Shown: piece by piece, positions 45,430-55,668 of the stretch | Numbering within the stretch: the first letter of the stretch is position 1 | Layout of the letters: every line of letters starts with the position of its first letter | Origin: Phascolarctos cinereus | Lineage: Eukaryota; Chordata; Mammalia; Diprotodontia; Phascolarctidae | DNA length: 64,000 nt | NCBI RefSeq assembly: GCF_002099425.1 | Contig: NW_018343973.1 | Coordinates: 996,501-1,060,500, forward strand | Direction: 5' to 3' | Position numbers and translations under genes: made by a program | Notes under the pieces: generated by a model | Database searches by the model: none | What the model was told of the DNA's origin: nothing | Seen by the model: only the letters and a program-made list of their open reading frames with translations

Positions 45430-45820
45430 CAGGTAGGGAAGCTTTCATAGAAGAAGTAGGGCTTCAGCTGGGTCTTGAAAGGTAGCTTGGTGAGCAGGGA
45501 CCACCCTCCCCTTTGCTTAAAAGGTGGGGGATCAGGTGAGTGGAACACAGTATATGTCAGATTTTCTTGATATGCTGGTTAGCTTTGCAAAATGTTTTCC
45601 CTCTTTTTTTTTTTTAAATAAGGGATGGCCAGTTTAGATCATTTCGATCATAAGTTTTTACTTTATTTCTTATGCAATGAGGAGCCACTGAGAAGGATTG
45701 CAATAGGTAAAACAGAATGGATGAAATGCAGAGGGGCAAGAATAGAGACAAAAAGAGAAGTTAGGAAATTCATATAAGTACAGAGGAGAGGTGCTGAGAG
45801 CCTGAACTAAGATATATAGT
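45430..45820 (-). mobile_element. CR1-clade (L2/L3) LINE fragments, antisense
   Basis: 45430-45490 (GGAAGCTTTCATAGAAGAAG, GCTGGGTCTTGAAAGG) and 45655-45815 (GCAATGAGGAGCCACTGAGA), separated by sequence I cannot place. Confidence 0.55.
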
Positions 45821-45831
45821 TGGAATGGAAT

Positions 45832-46053
45832 TTGTTGTTTAGTTACTTCAGTCGTGTCCAACTCTTTGTGACCCTGTTTGGGGTTTGCTTGGCAAAGATA
45901 CTGGAGTGGTTCGCCATTTCCTTCTCTAATTCATCTTACAAATGAGGAAAGGCAAACAAGGTTAAGTGACTTGCCCAGGATCACACACAATATTAAGTGG
46001 GTGAGACCGGATTTGTACTCAGGTCTCCCTGACTCCAGACCCAGCACTCTAGA
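45832..46053 (-). repeat. MAR1 SINE, antisense
   Basis: AGTCGTGTCCAACTCTTTGT, TTTGCTTGGCAAAGATACTG, AAGTGACTTGCCCAGGATCA, CTCCCTGACTCCAGACCCAG. Confidence 0.88.
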
Positions 46054-46424
46054 AGATAGATACAAAATATATTATATAGCAACATCAACAGTGCCAGAAA
46101 CAAATTAAAATGTAATAGGGAAATATTTAACAAAATAAATGAAAATACAATGGAACACAGATAATGTTAATGTGTGGTTTCTTAAGTGAATATGTTGCCT
46201 GCTAGGATCCTTATCTATAATTTAGTGGCGCCTGTTTCTATTTAAGGTTGATACCACTGGTGTAGAGGAAGTGACAATAGATTGAATGTGATATATGTGA
46301 GGAGGTTTAGAACTTGGAGAACAGTGAGGCCAAAAACAAAATGGAGCAGGTAAGTCGAGGTACAGTTTGGTGAGAAAGGAAATGATGAGGTCAATTTGGG
46401 ACCCCTTAAGTTTCTTGCCTAGCT
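46054..46424 (-). mobile_element. L2 fragment, antisense, plus unassigned flank
   Basis: 46260-46420 resembles the antisense L2 body (GACAATAGATTGAATGTGAT, AATGATGAGGTCAATTTGGG). 46054-46259 is unassigned. Confidence 0.45.
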
Positions 46425-46690
46425 TCCCATAGGTAGAGATTCTCAGAGACAAGATTCGAACTCACATTTTCCTGACTCCAAGTCCCATATTCTATCTACT
46501 ACAACAGTTACATCAAACTGTAATAGAAATGGGGCCCCCTGTGGGCTGCGTGTTGACTTAGAAAACTACAATAACATCATCTATGTCTTATTGTATTTTT
46601 ATTTATTTTGTTAAATAGTTCCACTTGCATTTAATCTAGTGGTGCTCAGGAATGTTAGTTGACACCTCTGCACTACAACATGCTGTCTCA
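46425..46690 (-). repeat. MIR-like SINE end, antisense, split by hAT
   Basis: GATTCGAACTCACATTTTCC, CTGACTCCAAGTCCCATATT, CTATCTACTACAA, then after the hAT, CACTACAACATGCTGTCTC. Confidence 0.7.
46505..46670. mobile_element. Short hAT-type element, second copy, with TSD
   Basis: CAGTTACATCAAACTG start and GTTGACACCTCTG end. The inside shares GTATTTTTATTTATTTTGTT with the copies at 329 and 53457. TSD TACTACAA (46497-46504) and CACTACAA (46671-46678), 7 of 8 identical. Confidence 0.85.
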
Positions 46691-46699
46691 TTTTTGTAA

Positions 46700-46895
46700 G
46701 GCTGGCAAATCCCTTTACAAATACTATCTGATTTTTAACTTCCTAACAATCCTGGGAAGTAGGTGCTATTTGTTACTCCCATTTTTATAAATGAAGAAGC
46801 AGAAGTTAAGTGACTTGCCCATGGTCACCCAGCCGCAGGATTTGAAGCCAGGTCTTCCTGAGTCCTGATAGTGCTCTATCTGCACCACCTACAAT
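46700..46895 (-). repeat. MIR/Ther-type SINE, antisense
   Basis: CTTCCTAACAATCCTGGGAA, AAGTGACTTGCCCATGGTCA, GGATTTGAAGCCAGGTCTTC, GTGCTCTATCTGCACCACCT. Confidence 0.8.
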
Positions 46896-47042
46896 AATAA
46901 AACTGTTACTGTACTTTAAAAAATTAAATTATTAAAATTTTCACCTTATCTAGCCCAATAAACCGTTACTACAATCTTATATAGACCCAGTTCCTGATTA
47001 TATTTTCAATTTCTATAGTTGATCCTGAAGTGAATGAATCCT

Positions 47043-47077
47043 AAAAATATACTTGGGTGATACCCAAGTATATTTTT
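47043..47077. repeat. Perfect 16-bp hairpin with 3-nt loop
   Basis: AAAAATATACTTGGGT (47043-47058), loop GAT, ACCCAAGTATATTTTT (47062-47077). No repeat family around it. Confidence 0.95.
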
Positions 47078-47089
47078 AAATAGTTAATG

Positions 47090-48129
47090 AATTTTTTATA
47101 TAATGAATTTATAAATTAAAATAACTTTTAAAATAACGAAGGGACCAGGTCAGTATTAACTGGCCTAAGAATATCTAATTTACTTTTTAAATTTTGGAAG
47201 AATTATATTTGAAATGCCCTAATGATATGGAAAAATTTTGACTTGCACATGTAATAATGTCAACTGTCCATTAGGTGTGGCTAAAGTTCTAACAAAAATA
47301 TTAGGCAGCACAGCGTTTATTGCAGTTTGTAAGTGTATTTCATTTTAGAATCTTTTCAACATTTTTATAGACTAAGATCTTTGAAATAAAAAGTGTTTTC
47401 AACTAATACTCTAAATAACACATGGTTAAAGTCATAGTCCATATGAATAATGTTTTTAGAGATGTTTAGAATGTATGAAATTTCAAACATAGTTTCAATA
47501 TTTCAAGGATTTGCTTCTGTTAGTGTGGACCCTCCCCTGCATGGTGCAGATCGCAACCCCTGCAATGAGGGGTCTTTGGCAATTGCTATGGCCAAAAAAA
47601 AAGTAATCACCCTCCAGCCAATCTGGTGATGAATTTGAAGAGCCAGACTTAGCTGGGCTTACAAAGCACACACACTCAGATCATCAATGAGCCATCAATG
47701 TAATCAAAAGGTTGAACTTTACTGGAGGATTGCAAATAACTGGATTGGGAATTGGGAATAATTCATAGAACAGTGGAAAGATGCATTGTGGGTGTGGATT
47801 GGTACATATAGCATTTTACCAATGATCACTAACACACACACAAACTGATGTAATTAAAGCATTTTAGAGGATGAGAAAGGACACCACTACACAACTGTGT
47901 AGTTGCAGAATCATAAAATTTTAGAGAAGAAAGGGACGTCAGTAGCCATGTAGTCCACCATATTTAAAAGAGAGCGGTGAGAATGGGGAACAACACACAG
48001 ACAGCTGAGTGACAAAGTGGTCTCCTTGAGATAGTAAAAGAAACAGAAAAAAGTACTGCAAAAGGCATCTCTTCTACTGACAGAGCCGGGGCGCCACCGC
48101 CGACGTGAAGCTGTTCTGCTCCCCATAGC
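47090..48129. other. Intergenic, mostly unassigned
   Basis: 47910-47975 looks like a short MIR/L3 piece (AGAATCATAAAATTTTAGAG). 48083-48108 is a CpG-dense pocket (GCCGGGGCGCCACCGCCGAC). The 115-codon minus frame at 47911-48258 runs across repeat DNA and has no domain. Confidence 0.45.
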
Positions 48130-48300
48130 CGCTGGTGCCTTTCCCTCAAAAGTTCCTTGCATTTGTTTTGTATATGCAACGTATGTATGTATCCTCGCCC
48201 CCAGTAGACAGTAGGTTTCTTGAAGGTAGAAACTATTTAACTGGTGTCTTCGTATCACGTGGCTGCCACACGGCAGACACTTAAGGAGTGTTTATTGCTT
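48130..48300 (+). mobile_element. L2 3' tail, sense
   Basis: CAGACACTTAAGGAGTGTTT, with upstream CAGTAGGTTTCTTGAAGGTA. Confidence 0.65.
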
Positions 48301-48307
48301 GCTTCTT

Positions 48308-48860
48308 AGGATTCAGGTCTCTTTATTCCCAGACCAGTGCCCTTTCTAGGACATCATGCCGTCTTTAATAATAATGTGAGAAAGAACCCTTTTGATAAAA
48401 GCAAATCAGCTTTGTTATACCGCTTTAGTAATGCCTAAGCACCACTTAAGAAGGAAATAATCAATTTTATTTCTTGAAAATTGCTGGCTACAGCTTTTAA
48501 GTACTGTAATAAAAGCCACCATTTACATACAGTGTTTCAGAGCTCTTTCCTTCCAACAGCGCTATGAGGGAGGTGAGGCCAGTATTACTATCCCTATTTG
48601 GTAGAATGATAATTTCATAGTCAGAGGAACTGAATTCAAATTCTGACTTTCTTACTACCTATGTGATCTTGGGTAAATCATTGAATGTCTCTGTGTTTCA
48701 GTTTCGTCATCTCTAAAATAAAGGGCTGAACAACATGATCTGCGAGATCTCTTCCAATTCTAACTCTTTGCAACTGTCAGAGATGGGATTAAAGGCAAGC
48801 TCTTCGGACCCCAAAACTAGTGCTTTTTTCCCTGCTGTCTTTTATACCAGTCCCAAGAAA
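48308..48860. repeat. MIR-like SINEs, one inside another
   Basis: 48308-48365 is an antisense end. 48510-48600 and 48785-48840 are antisense parts of one SINE (AACAGCGCTATGAGGGAGGT, then CAGAGATGGGATTAAAGG). They are split by a sense SINE at 48605-48780 (TGATCTTGGGTAAATCATTG, AGTTTCGTCATCTCTAAAAT). Confidence 0.65.
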
Positions 48861-49184
48861 TAGTTTTCATTCAATTATATTTTGGCTATTGGGAGGGTCA
48901 GTTCTGGGAGGCAAGGATGCTCTCTACATCCCTAAAAGCCTGCCATTGTATGGTCACTGCACAATCTCTGGTAGTATCTTCTAAGGATATTTATAGAGTA
49001 TGTTTAAAGAAGACCAACTCCATCTCCCTTTAATTATCACTGAACTCCTATAAGTCCTAGAGGGACTTAAAGGCAATGTTTGTATATTCTGGCCAACAGT
49101 ATTCAACAGAGCTCTTTAGGAGGTGCAACAATAATATTGATCCTGCTCTGGAAGGAATATACAGTATGAGTTTACTTTTCACTC
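48861..49184. other. Intergenic, unassigned
   Basis: No repeat or gene recognised. Confidence 0.45.
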
Positions 49185-49945
49185 AACTCATTAGAAAATG
49201 AATGTACATCCATGAATTGAGACATAATTTGGCAAATTGTGGCATGAGAGCATAATGGAATATTTTTTGCCCTGTAAGAAATAAAGAATTCAGAAAAATA
49301 CTTCATGAACCAGTGCAGACTGAAGTAAGCAGAACCAGGAAAACAAAGTATATGATGACTACAATAATGTAAATATAAACACAAAAACACAACTAAACAC
49401 AAAATGTAAAGACCCGTTTTGTATCTAGGCATCAGATGAGTAGAGATGCCAAATGTGGTAGATGGGAATACAGTTGCTATATTAGTTGGTATTCTTGACT
49501 ATTTTTTTTTCACTATAAGGGAGAGTTCTAATTCATATAATAATGACAATAGTATAAAGACAAAAGTATTTGAAAGAGTTAAGAATTCTGATTAATGGAA
49601 AGACCAACCATAATTCCAAAGGCCTGATGATGATATATATGCTACCTGTCTCTTGACAGAGAAGTGATGGACTCCAGATGCATGATGAAACTTTTTTTTT
49701 CATCATGGCTAATGAGAAAATTTATTTTGCTTGATTATGCAAATTTCTCATAAGGGTTTTCTTCTTTTTTCTTTTTATTAGGAAAGAGAATGAGAGAAAA
49801 TAGATTTTTGTTCATTAAAAAATGTAGGGAGGGAGAGTTCTAGTATTGGAGATGGGGAATAAGAGTGTATAAGAAATGATTGTGGTATTAAAAACAGATA
49901 CATTTTTAAAATAAATTTAATTTATTGACTTAAAAAAAGGAAATC
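49185..49945 (+). mobile_element. L1 3' end, sense
   Basis: GGCAAATTGTGGCATGAGAG, ATAATGGAATATTTTTTGCC, AAGTAAGCAGAACCAGGAAA, AAAGGCCTGATGATGATATA, then the 3'UTR (TAGGGAGGGAGAGTTCTAG) and an A-rich end. 5' truncated, with stops throughout. Confidence 0.8.
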
Positions 49946-50395
49946 CATTTGTACTCAAATAAAATACTAATTGTCACTTAGTCAAGAGCCGACTCTACTT
50001 TTCTCCAGAGTTCTGACTGATGAACATCACCATCTGAACTTGGATGTATCTGGGATCTCCTTCACGTATGCGCTCTCTCTAGCGGCACAGATGAGAAACC
50101 CATCCATGCCTTTTTATCCAGGAAAACTCTTGCCCCTGCAGTTTTCCAATATATCCTACCCAAAGTTTTCCAATATATCCTTCCTTCCTCTCACTTCTTG
50201 ATTTTGCGTGGATGCCAGTGGATCATACTAACTGACCACTCCTGACCATCCCTATATACTCTAAGTATTCATATTTATAAGATCATAGAGCCTACCTGTA
50301 GACAGAGACCTGATTTCTAGATTGTCACCCGAATTCTTTTTCAATTACTTTAAGGTATGGATGATTACTAAAAACATTAGAATTTCCAGCCCATA
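49946..50395. other. Intergenic, unassigned, with a 22-nt tandem duplication
   Basis: AGTTTTCCAATATATCCT occurs twice in direct tandem at 50141-50184 (unit about 22 nt). No gene. Confidence 0.5.
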
Positions 50396-50645
50396 ATCAA
50401 TCCAATTCAATAAGCATTTATTTATTAAACACTTTCTTCTATGCTCAAGGCACTGGGTATACAAGACAAAAACCAAAAGACAGTCTTACCCTCAAGAAGC
50501 CTATCTCCTACTCTCCTACTGGGGGGATATGTGTAAAGAGGTAAATAAATATAAAATAATTTTAGGAGAGAGCTAACAATTAGGAGATCAGAAAAGGCTC
50601 TCAGTAAAAGGAAGTGGTAGCTGAGCTGAACATTGAAGAAAGCCA
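50396..50645 (-). mobile_element. L2 3' end, antisense
   Basis: TTCAATAAGCATTTATTTAT, CAAGGCACTGGGTATACAAG, GAAAAGGCTCTCAGTAAAAG. Confidence 0.7.
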
Positions 50646-51129
50646 CAAGCAATCTTGCCTCAAAGGGCAGATTTAATAACCAAGACAATCTGAAGAATCA
50701 ATATCCTCCCCTATTTCTCAATATTTTTTCTGAAATTAAGACAATTTTTCATAGTTCCTGTTTGTATCTTTTTTTAAACAAACTTGTATTGGCTATTGCC
50801 AATGTACATTTAAATAAAATTTGTTATTATATATGGTAAAAAGGAGAAAATGTGATTCCATTATCCTAAATTTAAGCTATGTAAAAAACTCTGCCTTTCA
50901 GTGTGTCTTTTGATATAAAAATTTTAGTCTCATCTTCTTTGGCCACAGAATAATGTTAGCAAGGTTAAATTTCAAACACAATCCTAGCTTTGTCCAAGGC
51001 TTCCCTTAGCTGCTCCCTGGTCAGCTGAGACTCCCACCTTCTTTCTCCAGTCTACTGGGGATGAGTTATGTTACATTTTTTTCCTGGCTTCTCCAAGGTG
51101 AGATCTTGGGGCTCAGACTTGCTACAAGA
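50646..51129. other. Intergenic, unassigned
   Basis: No repeat or gene recognised. Confidence 0.45.
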
Positions 51130-51310
51130 TCATTGATTTAGAGTTTTAGAGGAAATTAGAGTCCATCTCCTTTTTACAGATGAGGAAATAAATGCCAAAG
51201 AGGTTTAAGGGATGACTTGCTGGAATACACAGGTAGTTAAATAGCAAGTCACATTTGAATCCAGGTTTTCTGATTTCAAATCCAGCCCTCTTTCCACTCA
51301 GCTTCTGACT
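51130..51310 (-). repeat. MIR-like SINE, antisense
   Basis: CTTTTTACAGATGAGGAAAT, ATTTGAATCCAGGTTTTCTG, CCAGCCCTCTTTCCACTCAG. Confidence 0.75.
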
Positions 51311-51394
51311 CTTGCTAACTCTTCTACCTGCAAACAAGCTCATCTGTATCTAATGCTTGATAGATCACTCTCCCTTTCTCTTACTTTTATTTGT

Positions 51395-51492
51395 ACCTTC
51401 CTTTTCTTTCTTTCTGTTTTCTTCCTTCTTTCTTCCTTCCTTCCTTTTTCTTTCTTTCTTTCATTTTTTTTCCTTTTCTTCCTTTCTTTTTT
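51395..51492. repeat. Polypyrimidine (CTTT/CTTC)n tract
   Basis: About 100 nt of almost pure C/T on the + strand. It explains the spurious Phe/Ser-rich frames here. Confidence 0.93.
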
Positions 51493-51554
51493 ATTCAGCT
51501 CAATTCAATTTGGTGTTAAAAACATCAATAAGGTGTTAAGATGGATAAGAAGTA

Positions 51555-51885
51555 GCCTGGAATAACAGAGAATTCAGGACACGGAGCTGGGAAGACCTAA
51601 TTTAAAACCTAGCCTCTGATTCTTATCAGTTGTGTGGCTATAGATCTATCTCTATGGAGGCCCTTTGAGTCTCAGCTTCCTCTGCTACAAAATAAGGACA
51701 ACAGTACATATAATACCTACTTCAAGAGCTTGTTGTGAGGCTCAAATAAAATAATGCATGTAAAACCCTTTGCAAACTTTAAAGCACTATATTACCGCCA
51801 GTGATTAGCAGGTACCTTATCCAGGAGAAAATGGGCAGTCATTGAAGATTTTGAACAGGAGAATCACCAGAATTTTCCCCTTGGA
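51555..51885 (+). repeat. MIR/Ther-type SINE, then a small antisense CR1 piece
   Basis: 51555-51800: GAGCTGGGAAGACCTAATTT, CTCAGCTTCCTCTGCTACAA, CTTGTTGTGAGGCTCAAATA, CCTTTGCAAACTTTAAAGCA. 51835-51885 reads GGGCAGTCATTGAAGATTTT, an antisense L2/L3 piece. Confidence 0.7.
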
Positions 51886-52179
51886 ACTGCAGTGTATAAA
51901 GCAAAATCTCAGTTTACTCAGGTTCCCAGATAACACAAAAATCAATTTCTCTTCAACATTATAATTTTTTCTCTTCTTTTAGATTCCCTTTCTCTTGTGA
52001 CCCTCACCCCTGTTCCCTCCCCTTTCCCCAAAAGTGCTCAGTGACTTCTCTCTGCCCAATATCCCTTCCTTGCAGTTAGCCCATCCCCTACTGCATTTCA
52101 GCCACTGTAGCTGCGTGACCCTCCCTCCCGTTAAGGCAATGTAGAAAGCAGGCCCAGATTCTGCCTGCATTGGGAGGCT

Positions 52180-52480
52180 AAGTGTCATGTTGCCATGGAA
52201 ACTGGCAGCCTGGCCCAGGGGAGTACCAAGCCAGCCAGCTCTGTGTCATGTTGCCCGGGTAATGTGGCCAGTCACTGGTGCTGGCACAGACAGCTGACCC
52301 TTCCTTTGTATTGCAGTGAAATCGAAACAACACTTAGCAAGCTTTTGGCCCCTGGAGAAGCCCCCACTACAGAGCCAGCTAGGGAGATTTTACCAGGTCC
52401 TTTTCTAGTTTGCCTTCATGAAGAGTCATTAATTAGGTGGTGGAATGGGACAAGGCAGTAATTCCCATGAAAGAGTTAAC
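52180..52480. promoter_or_regulatory. Candidate regulatory element with two RFX-like X-boxes
   Basis: GTTGCCATGGAAAC (52189-52202) is one base from the palindromic RFX X-box. A second match, GTTGCCCGGGTAAT (52250-52263), lies 61 bp on, and both are preceded by GTCAT. Further right is a homeodomain-type TCATTAATTAGG (52427-52438). GC is higher than around, and I recognise no repeat. An inference from motifs only. Confidence 0.35.
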
Positions 52481-52542
52481 CCTGTGGAAACTCATTAATG
52501 ACCTTCTTATTTGCTAAATCCAATACCCCTCTTCCCATTAGC

Positions 52543-52645
52543 AAAAGGCATTTATTAAATGCCTACTTATGTGCTGGGCATTGGGGATACAAAGACAGAA
52601 ACGAAACAGCTGCCTTCAAAGAGCTTACGTTCTATTTGGGTAGCA
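52543..52645 (-). mobile_element. L2 3' tail, antisense
   Basis: AAAAGGCATTTATTAAATGC, TGTGCTGGGCATTGGGGATA, CTTCAAAGAGCTTACGTTCT. Confidence 0.8.
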
Positions 52646-52911
52646 TGGTGAAGTACTAGACATTTCCTCCCATTTTCACCAACCTCATGACCTCTCAACC
52701 CTCTGCAAAATAAGATTAAAGGAGCGATCGATTGTAGCAGCCTCCAGTCTAAGAGGGACAAGCACTATGATAAGGTAACAGCTCAATAAGTGAACAGCAG
52801 AGAAGGCTAGTGAGGTCCCCGAATGAGACCCCTAAGGAAGTCACTGTGCAGCCCTGGGGCTTTGGGGAAGGCGGAGGCTTCTGGAGGACGGGTGATGTGC
52901 TTCATGGTCCA
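52646..52911. other. Intergenic, unassigned
   Basis: Nothing recognised. Confidence 0.45.
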
Positions 52912-53062
52912 ACCAGCTCGGGTGCCACCTCCTCTGTGAAGTCTTCCTGCACCTCCATTTAAAAGTCGTATTGCCTTCAATCCTCCTCAAAACTCAAATT
53001 TCTCACAGCATTTTCTCTTCAAAGCACCTTTCTTTGTACTTCCTTGAAATATAGTTAATTAT
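52912..53062 (+). mobile_element. L2/CR1-type fragment, sense
   Basis: AGCTCGGGTGCCACCTCCTC, TGAAGTCTTCCTGCACCTCC resembles the QAHLCHLLHEAFP-type C-terminus. Confidence 0.55.
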
Positions 53063-53069
53063 GGGTTGT

Positions 53070-53455
53070 TGCTGCTGTTCAGTTGTTTTTCAGTCATGTC
53101 CCATTCTTCATGACCCCGTATGGGGTTTTCTTGGCAAAGATACTGGAGTGGTTTGCCATTTCCTTCTCCAGCTCATTTTTCAGATGAGGAAATGAAGGCA
53201 AATGGGGTTAAGTGACTTGCCCAGGGTCACATAAACTACTATGTGTCTAAGGCTGGATTTTAACTTAGGTTTTAATTTTTTTTTTGGGCAATTGGGGTTA
53301 AGTGACTTGCCCAGGGTCACACAGCTAGTAAGTGTCAAGTGTTTGGTCTGAGGTCAGATTTGAACTCAGGTCCTCCCGACTTCAGGGCCAGTGCTCTATC
53401 CACTGTGCCACCTAGCTGCCCCTGGATTTTAACTTAGGAAGAGGATTTAGAAAGC
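53070..53455 (-). repeat. MAR1 SINE, antisense, split by a younger SINE
   Basis: TTCAGTCATGTCCCATTCTT, TTTTCTTGGCAAAGATACTG, GCCATTTCCTTCTCCAGCTC, AAGTGACTTGCCCAGGGTCA up to 53269. A few bases of it resume after 53422. Confidence 0.88.
53270..53422 (-). repeat. Short marsupial CORE-SINE, antisense, perfect TSD
   Basis: Poly(T), then GGGGTTAAGTGACTTGCCCA, CTAGTAAGTGTCAAGTGTTT, CTCAGGTCCTCCCGACTTCA, TCCACTGTGCCACCTAGCTG. TSD TGGATTTTAACTTAGG is identical at 53254-53269 and 53423-53438. The youngest-looking insertion here. Confidence 0.95.
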
Positions 53456-53456
53456 C

Positions 53457-53585
53457 AGATATTAATATTATCTATTTTTATTTATTTTGTTAAATATTTT
53501 CCAATTACATTTTAACCTGGGTTGGCAGCATTCAGGAGTGTTGTGGACCTTCATGTTATCCTCAGCACCGTTTTTGACACTTCTG
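53457..53585. mobile_element. Short hAT-type element, third copy, left end lost
   Basis: TTTTTATTTATTTTGTTAAA, TTTCCAATTACATTTTAACC, and the right end GTTTTTGACACTTCTG. No left inverted end, so truncated. Confidence 0.6.
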
Positions 53586-53589
53586 GCCT

Positions 53590-53712
53590 AGAGCTCTCAG
53601 AAGTCTAATGATTTGCCCAGGCTCTCATAAACATTAAGTGTGAAGGTCAGGACTTGAACCTCAGTCTTCCTGTTTGAGAAGCAAGGTTTCTATCCACTAT
53701 ACCATACTGCAC
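53590..53712 (-). repeat. MIR-like SINE, antisense
   Basis: AATGATTTGCCCAGGCTCTC, GGACTTGAACCTCAGTCTTC, CTATCCACTATACCATACTG. Confidence 0.75.
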
Positions 53713-53719
53713 CATGCTA

Positions 53720-54871
53720 CTCCCTTTTATCTCCCCCAATCTAAAAAAAAAAAAGTGTTTTTAAAAATGTGTGGAATTGAGATTAAGTTGACATTAAATT
53801 GAGATTAGTTGACATTAAAAATGTGAGGAATTTAAGAAAAAATATGTTTATCATCAAGGAAATTCAGTGGACTGCCTCCAGAATATGATCAGCAAAAAGA
53901 GACCATTTAATCCCTGTTTCCCACTTGACATTCCTCTCTGAAGATTGGAGATAGAGGAAAATTTTTAAAAAGCAACAGTGAGCTTTTGGATCAGGAAAAA
54001 AACCAAATCAGTAGCTATTATCTCTGTTTGTGTAGCTCATTTAACTCTGGGATCATTCTCCCAACCCACACTTGGACCAGCAGGTTCAGTCTCCAGAGCA
54101 AGGTTAGCTACTGCTTCCCTCAGGTTCTAGAAGTAACCCCAGGGGCTGTGAGGACTGGGCTGTCAGTACCAATGCTATCACTCATGGTCTGGTATCCCTC
54201 ACCCAATATCAATCAACAGGTAATATCTCCCCAATATCATTTAACTAATAAGTAGGAGTAAACTTTTTCAAAGGAGCATTTACTGAGAAGGTATAGCAAA
54301 ACTCCAAGAATGACAATCTCTCAAACCAGAAACACACTTTCTTCCACCACCATGGTCCCCGAAGAGAGTAGGCTCAAACCTAAAGTGATTGCTGGAACAT
54401 CCCACTCCCTTCATTTCTGGGAGTAGCATAGCTGATGGACTATAGTCCTCGTTTGTAGGACTCAGTGTCTTGGCTTTGGGTTGATTCACTTCATAACTGG
54501 GTCAAGCCAGTCCTGGCTCTGGTTGCAGAGGAAACTGACCTTTGATGGCTCCTTGAAGCTCACAAGGTCACAACTTGGTCCATTCCATCTCCTTTTACTC
54601 CTTCACCCAAAATAAGGAAGGAATGAAACACAACAGAAACAAACAAATACATACACCTTGATTTCACAGACTTATGAGTGAGGGTGAGGAGGTAAGGCAG
54701 TTGGTAGCAGGTTACTGACACTTCTGATGTTGCTATTTCTCCCTCCCCTTACAAATTGCTTGCAAAGAGAGACAGAGGACAGAGAGGAAGAGAGGGAGAG
54801 AGGGAGAGAGGGAGGAAAAAAGAGAGACAGACACAGAGAGATAGAGAGACAGAGAGATGGAGAGAAAAAGG

Positions 54872-54912
<41 letters not shown>

Positions 54913-55135
54913 AGCACTCGTTTATTCAGGTCCTTTCATATGCACAATCCATTCTGGCTCAGCTGCCAATCAAAAGGCTTTTTCATCACTATGCAGTAAG
55001 GGGACAGGAAACATCTACAAGGTACCTGCTCATGCTCTGAATCAGAGAGGGAAAGGGTCCTTCCATCATGTATTTCCAGAAGCAGGCTTAAAGAGCCTCC
55101 ACATGAGCTGGTATTAGGTAGATCACATTTCACAT
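53720..55135. other. Intergenic, unassigned, with a long (GA)n tract
   Basis: 54773-54911 is a GA-rich microsatellite (pure GA at about 54877-54908) that produces the long Arg/Glu and Leu/Ser frames on the two strands. The flanks show no family I can name with confidence. Confidence 0.45.
54773..54911. repeat. (GA)n / GGGAGA microsatellite
   Basis: About 140 nt of purines with motifs GAGAGG, GAGACAGA and pure (GA)n. Confidence 0.95.
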
Positions 55136-55390
55136 GGGCAGCTAAGTGGTGCAGTGAATAAAGCACAGGACTTTGAGTTAGGAAAATCTGATTTCAAGTC
55201 TAGCCTCAGAGACTAACGGTATGATCCTGGGTACGTCAATTAACATTCTATCTGCCTCAGTTTCCTCATCAGTAAAATGGGGGGTAATAATAGTGCTTAT
55301 TTCCCAGGGTTATCTTAAGGATTAAAAATGAGATGATATTTGTAAGGCACTTTGCAAACTTTAAAATGCTATATAAATGCTAGCTATTAT
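55136..55390 (+). repeat. Near full-length MIR/Ther-type SINE, sense
   Basis: GGGCAGCTAAGTGGTGCAGT, GCCTCAGTTTCCTCATCAGT, CTTATTTCCCAGGGTTATCT, AGGCACTTTGCAAACTTTAA, ATATAAATGCTAGCTATTAT: head, CORE and 3' end all present. Confidence 0.88.
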
Positions 55391-55411
55391 AATTAGTCAG
55401 TGCCTCCAAAT

Positions 55412-55668
55412 GGGAGGCAGTGAGGTAGCTCAATGGATAGAGTGCTGGGCCTGGAGTCAGGAAGACCTGAGTTCAAATGTGGCCTCAGACGCTTACCAGC
55501 TGTGTGACTCTGGGCAAGTTACTTAACTTCTCTTTGCCTTAATCCACTGGAGAAGAAAATGACAAACTGCTCCAGTTTGTATGCCAAGAAAACCCTGTGG
55601 ACGGCACTGGCGTACTATGATCCACAGGGTCACAAAGAGTTGGACATGACTGAAAAACACAAACAACA
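55412..55668 (+). repeat. MAR1 SINE, sense
   Basis: GGTAGCTCAATGGATAGAGT, GAGTCAGGAAGACCTGAGTT, ATGCCAAGAAAACCCTGTGG, CACAAAGAGTTGGACATGAC. It carries a variant segment CTGGCGTACTATGATCC near the end. Confidence 0.9.

Noticed and set aside
47911-48258. 115-codon minus-strand ORF
   Set aside because: It runs through repeat remnants and a GC-rich pocket, and the peptide matches nothing I know.
54240-55130. Possible LTR-derived stretch around the GA tract
   Set aside because: Only a poly(A)-signal-like string and a GA microsatellite. No second LTR or target repeats seen.
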